From Paracentrotus lividus (lineage: Eukaryota > Echinodermata > Echinoidea > Camarodonta > Echinidae): a stretch of DNA of 64,000 nt. A program made the position numbers and the translations under genes. The stretch lies in assembly GCA_940671915.1 (NCBI GenBank), contig CALNVZ010003430.1:22191638-22255637 (forward strand). The letters run 5' to 3'. Under the pieces are notes generated by a model. The model saw only the letters and a program-made list of their open reading frames with translations, did no database searches and was not told the origin of the DNA. Positions 45,127-58,516 of this stretch are shown in pieces (within the stretch, counting starts at the first letter, position 1; the number at the start of each line of letters is the position of its first letter).

Positions 45127-48100
45127 ATGGATGAGGAATCAAAGATCACTCTGACAGCAACAAACAAGCGGGAATGGCCCGACTCTACTCTAAAATCGCT
45201 GAACAAGTTCAGGCAATCTGAACACTCCCTTTGCGATGTCTTCCTCCATGGAGAGGATACGGCCCAGGTAGTACCCGCCCACAGATGCGTCCTCGCTGCC
45301 AATAGCGTCTACTTCCATGCCATGTTCACATCGGGGCTTGCTGAGAGTCGGCAGGAACACCGAGAAATTTCAATTCAGGGTGTAGACACAGAGACATTGT
45401 CTCTCATTGTGGAGTTCCTCTATGTAGGAAGCTGTCGTCTGACGAGTGGGACCATGAATCGAGTCATGGATTTACTAGCTGCTTCAACCATGCTCCAGGT
45501 CGATGAACTTTCCCATGCCTGCAGTGTCTATCTTGAGAAGGGTTTGGACTCGAACAGTGCACTGGGTAAGTTTAAAAGGCCTTTAAAACCAAACTTCTTT
45601 TCTTAATGGGGGAGGGCAAATTAAAAATGTTATAGACCTCTGAAAATGCTAAGATTTTTTAAAAAAGAATTTCTGCTCCCTGTTTGTGTAAGTGAAAAGC
45701 TGAAAAGCTGTTAAGAGAATCCTGGTAATGTTTGACAAGGTGATCATATTGACAAAAGTCTTCATTTGTTTTGTTGAATTTGACCAAGACTTGTAGGACT
45801 AGTCTGACTTGTGAGAAAACTTGACTTGGAAATCAAAGTAACTAAAGGCTAATCTAAAGGAGCTAGGTTTTTTTGTGTGCATTACTAGTATTAAACTTGC
45901 CTTGGTTAACTTTTGACAACCATGATCTATATTCATTATCCTGAGCTGAATCTTTAATAATTCAACTTTTACACTGTAGGTAAATAATAATAAAGTCTTG
46001 ACTTGATCAGCAATCCTGTAAAAAAAAAAATTAAAAAAAAGGGGAAACAGAAACTTGTACATTGTGATTGACAGCTTTTAATTTCAAAACTAAATAATAG
46101 ATGTTTATTATATATCTCAGATCTCTGGCTGTTTGCAGAGAGTTATGGAGTGTCTGACCTAGCCGAGCCTTGCAAGAGGTATGTCCAGTCACACTTTCGC
46201 CTAATCAGCAGGAGTCAACGCGTGCTGGAGCTGGATCATCAAAATATAGCAGCCTTACTCGCTCTAGATGAGGTTAATTTAGGTAGGTCATGTTAGATTA
46301 TTCAAAGGAACCAATGTGTTCAGCCTCCTGCTAGCAGTTTTTTTTTTTTATGCTGCCTGTTTTTATGTAGTATATATTATGTGTTTTTTATGATTTTCTT
46401 GAAGGTTCTATGTATTGACATTTAATTATTTTGGTTTCTTATCCATCTGTTTGAAAAGTTGATTATGTATTCCTTGAATCCAAGTGGGGCCCATTGAAAA
46501 AAAAAATCTGCAGCCATCTGAAAGATAAGCTGAATGAAACAAATCACCCTCATATCTGGATTTTACTTTGATATTCCCTATACATGTAGATGCTCTAATT
46601 AAAAGAGCACAAACAAAGCAAGTATTGTTTCATACATTTGTTGTTTCCAAGATGACTAACTTGATTTTCTGTGATTTCCACTATGACCTCTTTTCAGGGA
46701 ATGCAGCAAATGAAGACACAATGGTTGAGCTACTATTGAAATGGTTGACCTTTAACCCCAAAGCTCTTGCATCAGATTTGCGACCGGTCCTCAGTAAGGT
46801 GTGTTGGAGTGAAGCGAGCCAAGAGTGTAAAGACAGATTCAAAGCAAAGCTTGGTGAAATCTCAGAGGATATTTCTACAGGTTTGTCTGATTTGCGTACA
46901 TGATTCAAGTCACTACAGTCAACCTTGCGTCCATTGAATCTGTTGGAAATAGCTTTGACTTTCAAAGATTTTCACTTGTGGAGGTTTAAAAACAGTAGCA
47001 TGTAACTTTAGAGAAGATGACTTGAAAGGGCCATCGCCACAGGGGATTATTTGACTTTAATATGGGAGATCAACATACAAAAGATTAACTCTATTACCTT
47101 TCAGCTTAAAGAAGTTAATTAAATCACTCCTCTTGTATGGTTATTTGATATTCATCTATTGTATTATAAACTGCAGACAGTTCTGCAAAAGCCTTTAATT
47201 TCAAATGTTTTATTCATTTATTGTTTCACACTTTATCTTGTGTTTTTATGTGTTTTTTTCCCCCCTAAATATTTTTCCAATCATTACATCTTCTTTCTTT
47301 CTTTCATCTTGAATAATATGCATGTATGAAACTTTGTATTTCTATTCATATTATAATATTGTTTCTTCACTGTATTATGTTTGTTCTTATGAACATCCAT
47401 GTTAATTTTCTCTTTAATTTAATTTTTGTATTTTTGTTTTCTTCTTGAAGCATCTTGTCAAGCTGAAGAAGTAGCTGAGGTGATAGAAAATCGTTCGTCC
47501 TTGGAATCAAACTTTGACCGTACTTTCTTCTGCTCAGTATGTGCCATAGGAGGCCTTCAAAACTCAAGAGCAGGGTGAATGAAAATATTAAGCTCTATTA
47601 TACTACTCATATCCAACTGTCAGAGAATTAATAACATTTCAAGTGGTCAAATCTAATTAGCTTTATGTTACCCCAGCGTTTGTACAGTGCTATTTCTGCT
47701 CTCTGGAGGTTTTAGAAATTCAGTTCAGCAAATTACCTATTTATCTCAAAATGATTTAAGGGCAATGGCAATGACTTTTCCTTTAATATGCCTCATAATC
47801 TGTCATTCAAGTGTGTTATTTCCCCAGCTTTTGCACAGTGCCATTTCAGCGCTCCTGAATTTTTAGAAATTCATTTCAATCAATTACCTATTTGCTTATG
47901 CCTTATAATCTGTAATTGTAAGTGATTAAATGTTATTTCCCAGCTTTTGCACAGTACCATTTCAGCGCTATAGATTCTATTTTAAATTCATTTCAGTCAG
48001 TTTCCTATTTCCCTCAAAAGGATTTAAGGGCATTGCCCATGATTATTGCTTACATGTATGCTTCATAATCTTTTATAAGTGACAGACCACTTCATACCAG

Positions 48101-51100
48101 GCCATCGCCTGAATCAAATTTCACCATGTGAAATATGTTTGTATTTATTGGCTTAGATTTCTTCATGTAGCTGTAGCTGTTTGTAGCTGTTTTATTTTGT
48201 TTATGATTTCCAGGCGACGAAGTCCTCAAACCAGTTCCCTGGAGGTTGTAGATATCGACACAAGAACAGGTGCCATCCTTGGGAGCTGGTCCAAGCCCCG
48301 GGGCTTCCATGGTAGACAGTCGACCAGCAACATGAACCCACAGTACCATTTCTTACCCTTCCACGGCCATCTCTACGCCTTCTACACCTACAATCAAGAC
48401 GGAACACCCCTAGCATCATCATTTAACTCAAATAACCATGGAAGCAAGTCTGGTGATGCGCTAAACTTAAGTGTGGCAAACATCATGAATGCAAATTTGA
48501 AAGTGCTTAGGACTAGTTCTTGTGATGTAGAATCAGTTTGGTGGGACTTGATTGACAAGCATAACTATGCACATGCAGTGGATGAGGAAGGCGGTGTGGT
48601 CTATCTGTGCGGATGTGCAGAGCAGAGGGAAGGCAGCTCTTCTAAACGGGTCTTCAAACTGGATATCGAGAATAATAAATGTTCAGAACTGGCCAGCTTG
48701 CCATTTGGAAGGTAGAGTACTTGTTCTTGTTTCCATGTAATATGAATGTGCAGTATATGTAAATGTAAACTCTTCAGCTATGAAACGAATTTTAAAGAAA
48801 GTATTAGATTGCAAATATTATTGCAATCATTACGTCAACCCATCGTTTGCAAGCAGACCTGAGCTGACCCTCCGAATTCAGGTCCCATACCCCCTTATAA
48901 AAAAACCTTGTTCGAAACTATTTCCAAGCACTATCGACCCTGCATGGCCAGATAATCCGTGTTATCAAACTTTACAACTCCACAGGCCAGCTTGAGCGTT
49001 GAGCCAGGGGTAAATGATAAACAACAGCTGTGATGTTACGTAATAGTAGCTCTGCCTATGAGTAGGCCCTTCAAAATAAAATGATTGTATTTGATATATT
49101 TCAAGTTTTCACAGGCATATTATATTTAGAAATCAAATGTTAATTCGTTTTCAATTTCAAACGAAGAAAATCGACCTCGGAATAAGGAAAGTACAAGAAT
49201 AAAAAACTAATAAAAATGTATCGATACAGACATCTTGATCGTTTAATGTAAACAATATTGGCCCCCAGCTGTGACCTTGGGTGAACACTGTTTGGACCGA
49301 GGTCAAGGAACAGATGTTTTTTAGATAGATATCTTGGTTGAGGTGTTTGTCACACCAGGGTCTCCTCTCACGTCCCTGGTCACACTTGGAAAAGAGAACT
49401 AATAGAGTTGCAAGTAGGGGTATACTGTCCTCAAACGGACTGGTTCGTCATGTGGTGTGTGTCATTCGTCAACCTGTTTGAGACAACTATAACACACATT
49501 TCCCAATTTCCCATAGACTTTAGCCCAAATATATTTCGGCTCAGTTCTCAATGGGTTAAAAGATGTTTTTATGATTTACATTGATTCTATTAATTTTGAT
49601 TTTTTTTTTTTTCCTCACTTAACTGGCTTTATCAAGTTTTTGTACATTAAAGTAGACAACTGGAGAGCCAAAACTGCTTTTAATTGCAACCAAGCTCATA
49701 CCACTGCAACGAAAAATCTTTACTGATTCAGAATTTCTAAACCCCTTGTCAATATCTGTTTTAGATCAGGAGTTATCACCTTTCAAAGAAGGGCCCCCAT
49801 TTTCAGGCTTCAGCGGTACACCGCAAGGGCGTCGAGATTATGACGTCACAGCGTGGGCACCCGTACCGTGTCCACTGTATGCACGTATCCTGTACTGTGC
49901 TATATTGCGTACATTGCACATTCTGATTCTTGAAAACTTTCTTTCTCTTCTCATCTCATCAGCTCATGCTTCACCCCAGGCCCTGACTAACTGGTCTAAA
50001 GTGATATATCTTGCCGACTGTAACGTTCCTCTATCATTTGTCTTCCGTTCCAATAATGTATTCTTTTTTATTATATTAAAATATAATTAAAATAGGCCTA
50101 TCCTCGACACGAGAGTGAGTGAAAAATAAAGATAATAAAACAAAGTGACATTGTTTTCATTGTGGACTGTTCAAATCACACTTTTAGTTTTGTTGTCATG
50201 ACAAATTATTATAACCAGTAATCCTATATATCTATATCATAATCTCGAAATTGTTCATTTGGTTTTGTAAGTCTTTATATTATTGTGTAGATCCCGAGAT
50301 AATTTCATCCGTTAACAATAATTCGTCCAGACTTTCGGATGGAATAGCTTAGTTCTTCATTTACAGTAGGCCTATATGTGAACTTTTTTGCATGGTTTTA
50401 GATATTGTTCAGAGTGAAATAACATTATTTTGTAGATTCGACCTTGTAATGAATTTGACAGATTTTGCATTCGTGATAAAAGCAGCAGTCTTACGAGAGA
50501 CGACGATACAGTCTGTGTCAAATAAAATGGTACAAGTGGAAAACATTTTTTTTTATAGTGTGAAGTTTGATCACAGCCTTCTATTGTTTGGTATTTTTAT
50601 AAAGCAGGAAGATCAGACTTTCACCTGCAATTTTTTTCATCACATTTGGTATTGCAATTTTTGAAATATGATTAGTTTTCTACAATCAAGAAAAATCCTT
50701 TTTTTGCACGCCGTCCCATGCCTTTGTGTATAGGTTTTGATAATGGCCATAAAGTGCTCAATTTCGATTTGTTCCTCGTCGCACAAAATTTAGCATAACT
50801 TTCGTTTTACGAAAGCAAATTATACAGAACAAAGCGCATCAGCAAGGAAAATCTTTTGGCTTTATTTTGGTACCACATACACACATTATCTGAAAATATT
50901 TCACACCTAAATATTTTTTTTCCGACTGTACCATTTTTTTTTACACAGACTGTATATTCCATCCGCTCCTGGCGGACTGATATACACTACCCCATCCCGT
51001 TGCGTGTGTAAGAATTAAGCCAAACTAAATTAGTAGACCGTAAATATTGCAAACAAATCAATGCTTACATAATTGATTCTTAAATATTCTGTCTTTTGAA

Positions 51101-53329
51101 TATGTATTGATTTTATTTTAAGGACGTTTCTGCATGGTCTTTTAGCCATTGAATTTCGATAAATAAGGAATTTTAGAGGAAATGTGACATGACCACCTTG
51201 TCAAACTAATGGTGGTAGTGTTAATACGTGTAAGTTAGTTGGGAAAGTCACGACGGTGGAATGATTATATTTTGCTCTAAAACCTTGTTTGGAGGGATTC
51301 ACATAAATAAAAAATAAAAAAATCATTTTAAAATCAATATAGATTCAACACAGAATAATTCTTCTTAAGAATGAAGTCACTATAAATTTACGTGGAATTT
51401 TAAGCATTATATCTCCGAATAACGGGCCGCACCGTTCCCGGCCGCGCCTCGGTGAGAGATGAGCAAGGCAATTCGTGTTTTTACCATGATTGCAAACTCT
51501 TCAAAAATCTATTGCAGCAAGTTCAAAGCTACAAAATAACAATATCTCAAAACACGATATTCTAAGGATATACAACCCTGTATGATTTGTCCAATGGTGT
51601 AATCAGTTGTGATAAAAGAGTCATATTAATCCGAGTACAGTGCAATGTGTTTACGTATGTATGCATATGCATGCTTTGCAATTGCATATGCACATGCATC
51701 AAGCTGCGCGCGCACACTCAGAATCTGATCAGCTGGCTGTTGTTCGAGCTGTCCAAGGTGTGACGTCACAAACTAGGAGCTCCTCCGCACGCCGTGTGGC
51801 CCATTTGGGGGCGGATTAAACAAAAAACACTAAAAACCATTTACAGCTATTACTGAGAGATTCAAGTCATTTTCAGCATGTCAGTCGTATAAACGAAGGA
51901 AAATCTATTCAGTAACATGTAATTTGGCCATTATTAACAAATATTGTGTATTTTCTCCGTGTGTCTACTTTAAACAACAGTCAATATTTGATTATTTCAT
52001 CTTCAAGATGTGGCTGATTGATTTTTTATGTTCCCCAATATCTTTATGCTCTAGATCTCACCATAGAGCAATAGTGGTTGAAGGGAACTTGTTCGTACTT
52101 GGCGGTGTAGACTGGATGCTAACTTCTCCTCTCTCAACGGTCCTGAAGTATGACTGGATGAACAATACATGGGAAGAAGTGAGTCCCATGCATGAGCCAA
52201 GGATAGATGGAGCATTTTCCTGTGTTGGTGAGCATGCTAAGTACAGTACTTGGATTATGAATTTTTTGTTCCCAGTTTGCTGCTACTTTCACTGCTGGAA
52301 CTTAAAACTCAGATATGATGATGAGGAGAGCTGGATGGTTCAAAGCAACATAGATTTTATATCCAAAGCTAACAAAATATATAGTCCTCATTACAACTTT
52401 GTTTGTATGTAGTAAACAATGTAGGTGATAAAAATTATCCTTGAGGAACACTACAATCTGTATAAATTTATTGCATCTGATACAATGTCTAGAAATGATG
52501 AATTGTATGAATGAATTACAACTGGAAATATTAAGATTATAAAAAAGCAGTAGCATTTCATTCAAATTATGTGACTTTATTTGGGTTATTTCTGTTTGCA
52601 TCATGTACCATCTTTTGACTTCTTTTCCCATTTTTCTATACAGATGGCAGGATATATGCATCAGGAGGCTCGACCTCCAAAGTCCGTTCAAGAAATGTGG
52701 AGGTGTACAACCCTTCTCTAGATATCTGGACAACATTGAGTCCCATGTCGGTACCCAGGGTCAACCATGGCCTTGTGGCAGTGGGAACGCATCTCTTTGC
52801 TATGGGTGGTAAGTGAATATTCACAAATTATTTTGATTTCTCATGTACAGATTATTGCATATTTTTGCTACAAAGTTTAAGAATGATTTCTCTGCTTATT
52901 TGAATCTTTAACTTGCTTAGTATTAATATTGCCTTGTTCTTTTATGGGTTCCCTTGAAAAAAAATATGAATAATTTTTTTAAAAATTGTTTCTGTTTTGA
53001 TATTTTCAGTCGCAATCAAACACAACCTCCCAAACTCTACCTTTTATGATTAAGTTTTTGGACACACACAAAATTTGTGTACCCTCAGCATAGAACACTT
53101 TTAAAGACATGGTTTTATGCAAGTCTACGTAAATAGATCTACGGCATTTTAACATTTTATAGTTTTGGCTTGATTTTTTTCCCAAACAGGTCAGTCATAC
53201 TCGGGCGAAAATGGTGGTGCAAGGAATGTCCAACGAACAGTGGAAAGGTACAGCATCTCTGTTGACAGCTGGCAGCCAGCTTGGGAGATGTCTGAGTGTA
53301 GATGGGGGATGACGGCTTTTGCTCTCTAG
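45127..53329 (+). CDS. BTB-BACK-Kelch protein (KLHL family, subtype unassigned)
   Basis: Probable substrate adaptor of cullin-3 ubiquitin ligases (family role). Exons are 45127-45565, 46121-46282, 46698-46880, 47451-47574, 48214-48711, 52055-52227, 52644-52808 and 53190-53329. All phases agree, giving 1884 nt and 627 residues. The BTB domain covers about residues 25-135 (LCDVFLHGED, VPAHRCVLAANSVYFHAMF, EFLYVGSC). BACK covers about 145-260 (DLWLFAESYGVSDL, NEDTMVELLLKWL). Then a four-Cys/His-poor linker and Kelch blades follow: LCGCAEQREG...FKLDIENNKCSELASLPFGR, LFVLGGVDW...YDWMNNTWEEVSPM, IYASGGST...VEVYNPSLDIWTTLSPM and LFAMGGQ...VERYSISVDSWQPAWEM. The N-terminal blades are weak. The protein ends abruptly at WGMTAFAL, where decaying in-frame copies of the last 40 codons follow. 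The start context is CTATGG; an upstream non-coding exon is possible. Confidence 0.93.
48712..52054. other. Kelch gene intron 5, 3.3 kb
   Basis: The largest intron of the gene. It contains the mariner-like MITE at 50509-50952 and a patch of nested ATGCATATGCAT palindromes at 51655-51700. No other gene is recognised on either strand; open frames at 49746-50090 and 50392-50664 lack motifs and splice context. Confidence 0.6.
50509..50952. mobile_element. Mariner-like foldback MITE, TA target, in Kelch intron 5
   Basis: The left terminus reads CAGTCTGTGTCAAATAAAA and the right, on the minus strand, CAGTCTGTGTAAAAAAAA. Both are followed by ATGGTACA and flanked by TA (50507-50508, 50953-50954). 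The 444 bp contains further complementary stretches (GTGTGAAGTTTGA...) but no open frame. Confidence 0.75.
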
Positions 53330-53620
53330 AACACTGATGTAAAGAACGTCTAATGAATATTTGATAACTACAGCATCTTCAATGAAACCTGGGGCTCTAC
53401 ATTGGAGATGTCTGAGTGTAAATGGGGTATGATGGCTTTTGCTCTCTACAACAGTGATGTAAGGAAAGTAAAGTGAACAATCCATAAAGTGCTGAATCTT
53501 CAATAAAAACTTGGAGTTGCATTGGAGATGACCGAGTAAATGAGTGATGACAGTTTTTGCTCTTGAACAGTGATGCAAGAAACGTCCAGTGATTGAATCT
53601 CCCATGAAAGTTGGGAGCCT
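53330..53620 (+). repeat. Decaying tandem copies of the Kelch terminal exon
   Basis: The segment matching GATGTAAGGAACGTC in the last exon recurs at about 53341, 53461 and 53577, i.e. periods of 120, 120 and 116 bp. The first copy, read in the gene's frame after the stop, still gives YSIFNETWGSTLEMSEC and WGMMAFALYNSDV. Stops and indels accumulate with distance. The copies lie in the predicted 3' UTR. Confidence 0.88.
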
Positions 53621-53844
53621 TTTAAAAAACACTCAATTTCTGTCCAATTTAAAAACAAGTGAGGGTGCTATTCCAGAACAGCTATGTTTGTTTGATGGTG
53701 ATTTTTTAAATCAGTTTTTAATAATCTGATGTCACATCTAGCTACATATGTGAAAAGCTTGTGTGATTCATTCTCAAGTTTTTAATTGCTTCGATCAAAG
53801 AGTTTGACTGTCTGCCTATTTTGGTGAAACCAAAGGTATTTCTT

Positions 53845-54253
53845 GGAATAATAATAATAATAATAAATAAAGCATTTATAATGCGTCATTCTTCTAGTAA
53901 ACTATTCAGAGGCGCAGAGGGAAAAGGAAAGAAGAATCAGAAAAAGAGAGAAGTATGAAAAACATATATATCCCTATCTACCCCTTCCTGCTGGTGACAT
54001 ACCTTGAAAGTGCCTTCAATGTTGGTTGATTCCATTCAAAACTCCTCTGTATTTTATTTATTGGGGGAGGGGGTGTGGAGGAGAGATGTTATATACTATT
54101 TTTATTTAGATATAACAAAATTTTATGTGACTGAATGTTTATGATGATAGATTCTAGGTGCAATATAGTGATGTTAAACTTTGATAATATAAAAAAATAA
54201 AACATTGTATGTTTAGCTATTAAATGACTTTTTGAACTGAATTCAGATGTTTT
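53845..54253. other. Downstream flank with (TAA)n and short dispersed repeat
   Basis: AATAATAATAATAAATAAAGC at 53848 supplies AATAAA, a possible poly(A) signal for the Kelch mRNA, within a dispersed-repeat-like context (AAGCATTTATAATGCG). The remainder shows nothing recognisable. Confidence 0.35.
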
Positions 54254-56800
54254 ATAATAATAATTAATAATAATAATTAAACTTATATAGCGCCTTTTCC
54301 ATGGGACACAAAGCGCTGCACTGCTCCCTCAGGGAAATTCAAAATAAACTACAGGGGTTGAAGGATACAGATTGTTTTATAATAGATTGAAGGATTGTAA
54401 GTGTCTTGCTATTTTAAAGATGAAGGGAGCCTATTCCAGAGAGCGAGGAGCTAGTGATTGAAAGGAATTGAGCCAGCCTGCTTATGGGACCTGGGAACAC
54501 AAATGTGGGAGCGAGGCAGATCTGAGGAATATGATGTACCGTTGTGGTTGAAGGAGTGAAGAAATGTATATGAGGAAGTGTGGATGAAATGGTTTGAAAG
54601 GTTGAGAACGAGAATTCGGTATTGTATACGTTCATGTACAGGAGCCAGTGAAGTTCGTTAAGGAGAGGGGTAGCATGTGACCATTTTGACTTCTGAAAAT
54701 TAGTCGGGCACACCTTTTCTGAAGGCGTTGGAGCTTGTCAAGATTTGTTTTGTTATACAACCAAGCAAGCACACCGTAATCCAGCCTGGAGAGTACAAGA
54801 GCTCGGACTACATTATGACATATGTCTTCATCTAGAAAACCCCTGATACGACTTAGATTGTAATCCGCCCAATTAAGGGAACGACATAAATTATTAACAT
54901 GATCAGACATTTTCAAATTCACTATCAAGCACCACACCCAGATTTCTGATAGTGGGTGATAAGGCAATCTGCTCATCCCCAATGAAATGTATAGTTACAA
55001 GCGACAATAGTGATAAGCAGATGATGCAACAAAAATTCTGTTTTTCCTGAGTTTAGTTCAATTTGTTATGGATGAGCCAGGATTGTATCTCGTCAAAACA
55101 CTTTGAAAGACGGAAATAAGAACAAGCAGCATCCCCAGGCCTGGTAGGGATCAAAGATAGTGTACATCTGAATGTCATCAGGCATATATGTGATCTTAAT
55201 TGAGTGTTGAGTCAAAATATGACCATAATTACGTATTATATACGTGAACAATTGCGGTCCGATTATAGACCTTGCGGTATCCCATTTCTGCTGTTGAGAA
55301 GTAGAAAAAGGACCATTGACATAAGTTCTATTGGATCTGTTACTAGATAAGTTGGAACCATGAAAGGACATTGTCTTTAAGACCAAAATCATGAGCTAAC
55401 CTATATGACAGAATTGTATGGTCAACCGTGTCAATGCGGATGAAAGATCTAACATTAATAAGAAAGCAGCCGTTTGTTATCGATTGCACAATGTAGGTCA
55501 TTCTGTAATGAGATAAGTGCAGTCTCAGTACATGTGCTACTCTATAAGCGGATTGCAGAGGATCATGTAAATCATTAGCATTAACAAAGTCAGATACCTG
55601 TTTAGATACAGCCTTCTCAATCAATTTCCCTAGAAAAGGGATATGACACGGCTGCTGTAACTACTTAATTCATCCTTATACCAGAGATGGCTTCTTTAAG
55701 ACAGGTGTAACAACCGAAGATCTAAGTGCCTCTGGAAAACACACCAGTAGACAACGACATATTGATAATGCGTGACAAACTGGAAGAAGAACTGGTAAGT
55801 GCTTCTTGACCAGCCAATTGGCAAGGATCAATTGTACATGATTTAGATGAACATTTCATTATCATACATTTTACATCATTTTCAGAAACAGGATTGAAAT
55901 GAGAAAAGAAGACATTAGATGCACATGAAAATCAGTATAGTGGTTCCTTAGATTCAGTTTTGATTGACTCTCTCCATTTTCCCTTGAATTTGAAGGACCT
56001 TGTCAACAAAGTAGATTGAAAATTCTTCAGCAGTTTCAACGGGTCCTCGACCATAGGGAGAGTATTTCTTTTAACATTAAGTAATTCATTGACAGTTTGG
56101 ACATGTCACTAGTGTTACTAGATGAGAGTTTATCACTGTAGTATTTCTTCTTCGCAGCACAAACAACTTCACAACATTTCGTTGGCAAATCCAAATATCT
56201 TACACGATCTTCATCCAACTGTTCTTCCGGAGCGTCGTTCACTCTACGTCGACCACGTCGAGCCTCAATGACGTCATCATTATACCAGCAGGGATTGATG
56301 CGTATCGACCGCTTCCTTTGGGTGGCAGGAGCATGGGCATCAAGGACCTCTCGGCAAGCAGAATTATAACGTATAACAGATCATTAACATCATCACGTCA
56401 GGCATTGCATGATAGAGGTCATCCTGTTTGTGAGGTCATGAGAGAATTTCTTATGATCTTATCGATTTAAACTTCCGTAGTGTGAACACATCTTTAGAAA
56501 ACTGATCTATCCAGATTCAAATCAAAATATATCATTGAGTGATCCGAATGAAGAATATGATCCGTGAGACAGGATTCAATGACGGAGTCATTTTCCTTGA
56601 CAATGACAGATCAAGGGTATGACCTAATCGATGGGTAGGTCCACGAACCAGCTGCTTGTAGTTTAATGAAGTGAGCAAGGCAGTTTGAAGTTTCTCACTT
56701 CTGGTTTACTAGGACAGTCAGTATGGAGGTTAAAATCCCCTAAAACAACCAGTCTTTGAGGCAGAAGATCAATAAGTGTTATATTGAAAGTCATTTGCTA
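54254..56800 (-). mobile_element. 5'-truncated, degenerate non-LTR retrotransposon (CR1/L2/Jockey-type LINE)
   Basis: On the minus strand, the endonuclease C-terminal half comes first: RLVVLGDFNLHTD near 56740, then a LVRGPTHRLGHTLDLVI-like block and a SDHSM block near 56550-56640. A linker with LDAHAPATQRKRSIRINPCW and KKKYYSDKLSSS follows. The reverse transcriptase comes next: IEKAVSKQVSDF...QSAYR and IDTVDHTILSYRL near 55620-55350, then NLKMSDHVNNLCRS, ALVLSRLDYG and LDKLQRLQKRCARLI near 54920-54690. The 3' end reads GGCGCTATATAAGTTTAATT followed by a TTA-rich tail (54254-54290), a typical LINE tail. The catalytic FADD block is not visible and there are many frame breaks, so it is inactive. 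Confidence 0.88.
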
Positions 56801-57164
56801 CCTTATTTATGGAAACAATTTCTACACGTTAAAGTATTTGTATCAGTAGGCCTACACACAAGTAATGTAAAATACATATAGTTCCCTCTTGTCATTAAGA
56901 GTTCCTTAGGACCAAGCCAAATAAAATGTTACTACAAATAGGTTTGCACTTGTTCCAAGTTGGGACTAGGAAAATCACCTTGTTGCAACCAAATTGACTC
57001 AATTCATGAAATAGAGCCTTTGCGTGTTTAAATTTCAACCATAGCTTGAATAAATAGCTTAAAATGACATATTTTTACGTGAGGTAGACCATGGTTTATG
57101 GGTTAAGTGTCTGTGTGCCGACATGTTCATTTAAACAAGGTATTTGGATTTGCCCCCACTTTTT

Positions 57165-58484
57165 CACCCCCACCAACAACAAAAAAACCCAGTGAAAAGA
57201 ACCGTCTAATTGTGATTTATTACTTTTTTTGTATGTACACTGCCCAAACCCTGTTAAGCACACATTCACACACACACACACACACAATACACACTCACTC
57301 AAGCATCTATGTCAACCCTCTCCCACACCTCCACTACAACACAAGTACCCATCCTCTGACATGCAAACACACACACTTACACAAACACCCCCTCTCTCTC
57401 TTTCCCTCTCTCTCTTTCACCCTCTCACACACACACCACAACTACTCAAACATCAATGTTTCACGCCTGTCCACACTACACTTCAATAGCACATCCTCTG
57501 ACATGCAAACACATTCACTACACACCAACACTCACTCAGCATCTATGTCCACCCTCTCCCACCTCCACTTCAATACAAGTACATCACACATTTTTTTGGT
57601 TTACCTTCCTGGAACCAAATGGCCCCCCACCAAGAACACATTATACGAAACACCGATCTCTATCTCTCTTACACACACAACACACACACATGTGCACAAA
57701 CAAACAAACATCTATATCCACCCTCCTACACACTTCCACTACAAACACATGTACAGCATCCTCATGACATTGCAAACAAACACCCAAACAACACCCTCTC
57801 TACAATCTATCACACACACCACACCACACACCCACACTCACTCCAACATCTATGTCCACCCTCTCCCACACCGGTCCAATAAAACATTCAAGTGCACATC
57901 CTCTGTCTCTCTGACCTACAACCCGACCCTCACAAATACCACACACAACACACACAACACACTCCACACTCCAATAATATAATGTTGCCCTCACCACACC
58001 TCCACACACACAAGGTACACATCCTCATGACTTGCAAACACAAACACCTCAATATAAACCGCTCTCTTTCCTCCCTCCCTCATACACACACTCACACACT
58101 ACTCACTCAACATCTACAGGTTGTCTTAAAAAAAATCATAACCCATGAAGCCATGAAGAAAGGCTATGGACTCTTGCAAAAGCTATTTCAGATGGTTATT
58201 TGAAGGAAAGAAAATACATATTTGAGGTTATTTGATAAGAAATTTTTCACCCCCACCAACAACAAAAAAAACCCAGTGAAAATAACTCTGATTTATTACT
58301 TTTTTTTTGTATGTACACTACCCGAACCCTGTTAAGCACACATTCACACACACTCACACACACACAATACACACTCACTCAAGCATCTATGTCAACCCTC
58401 TCCCACACCTCCACTACAACACAAGTACACATCCTCTGACATGCAAACACACACACTCATACAAACACCCCCTCTCTCTTTCCA

Positions 58485-58516
<32 letters not shown>

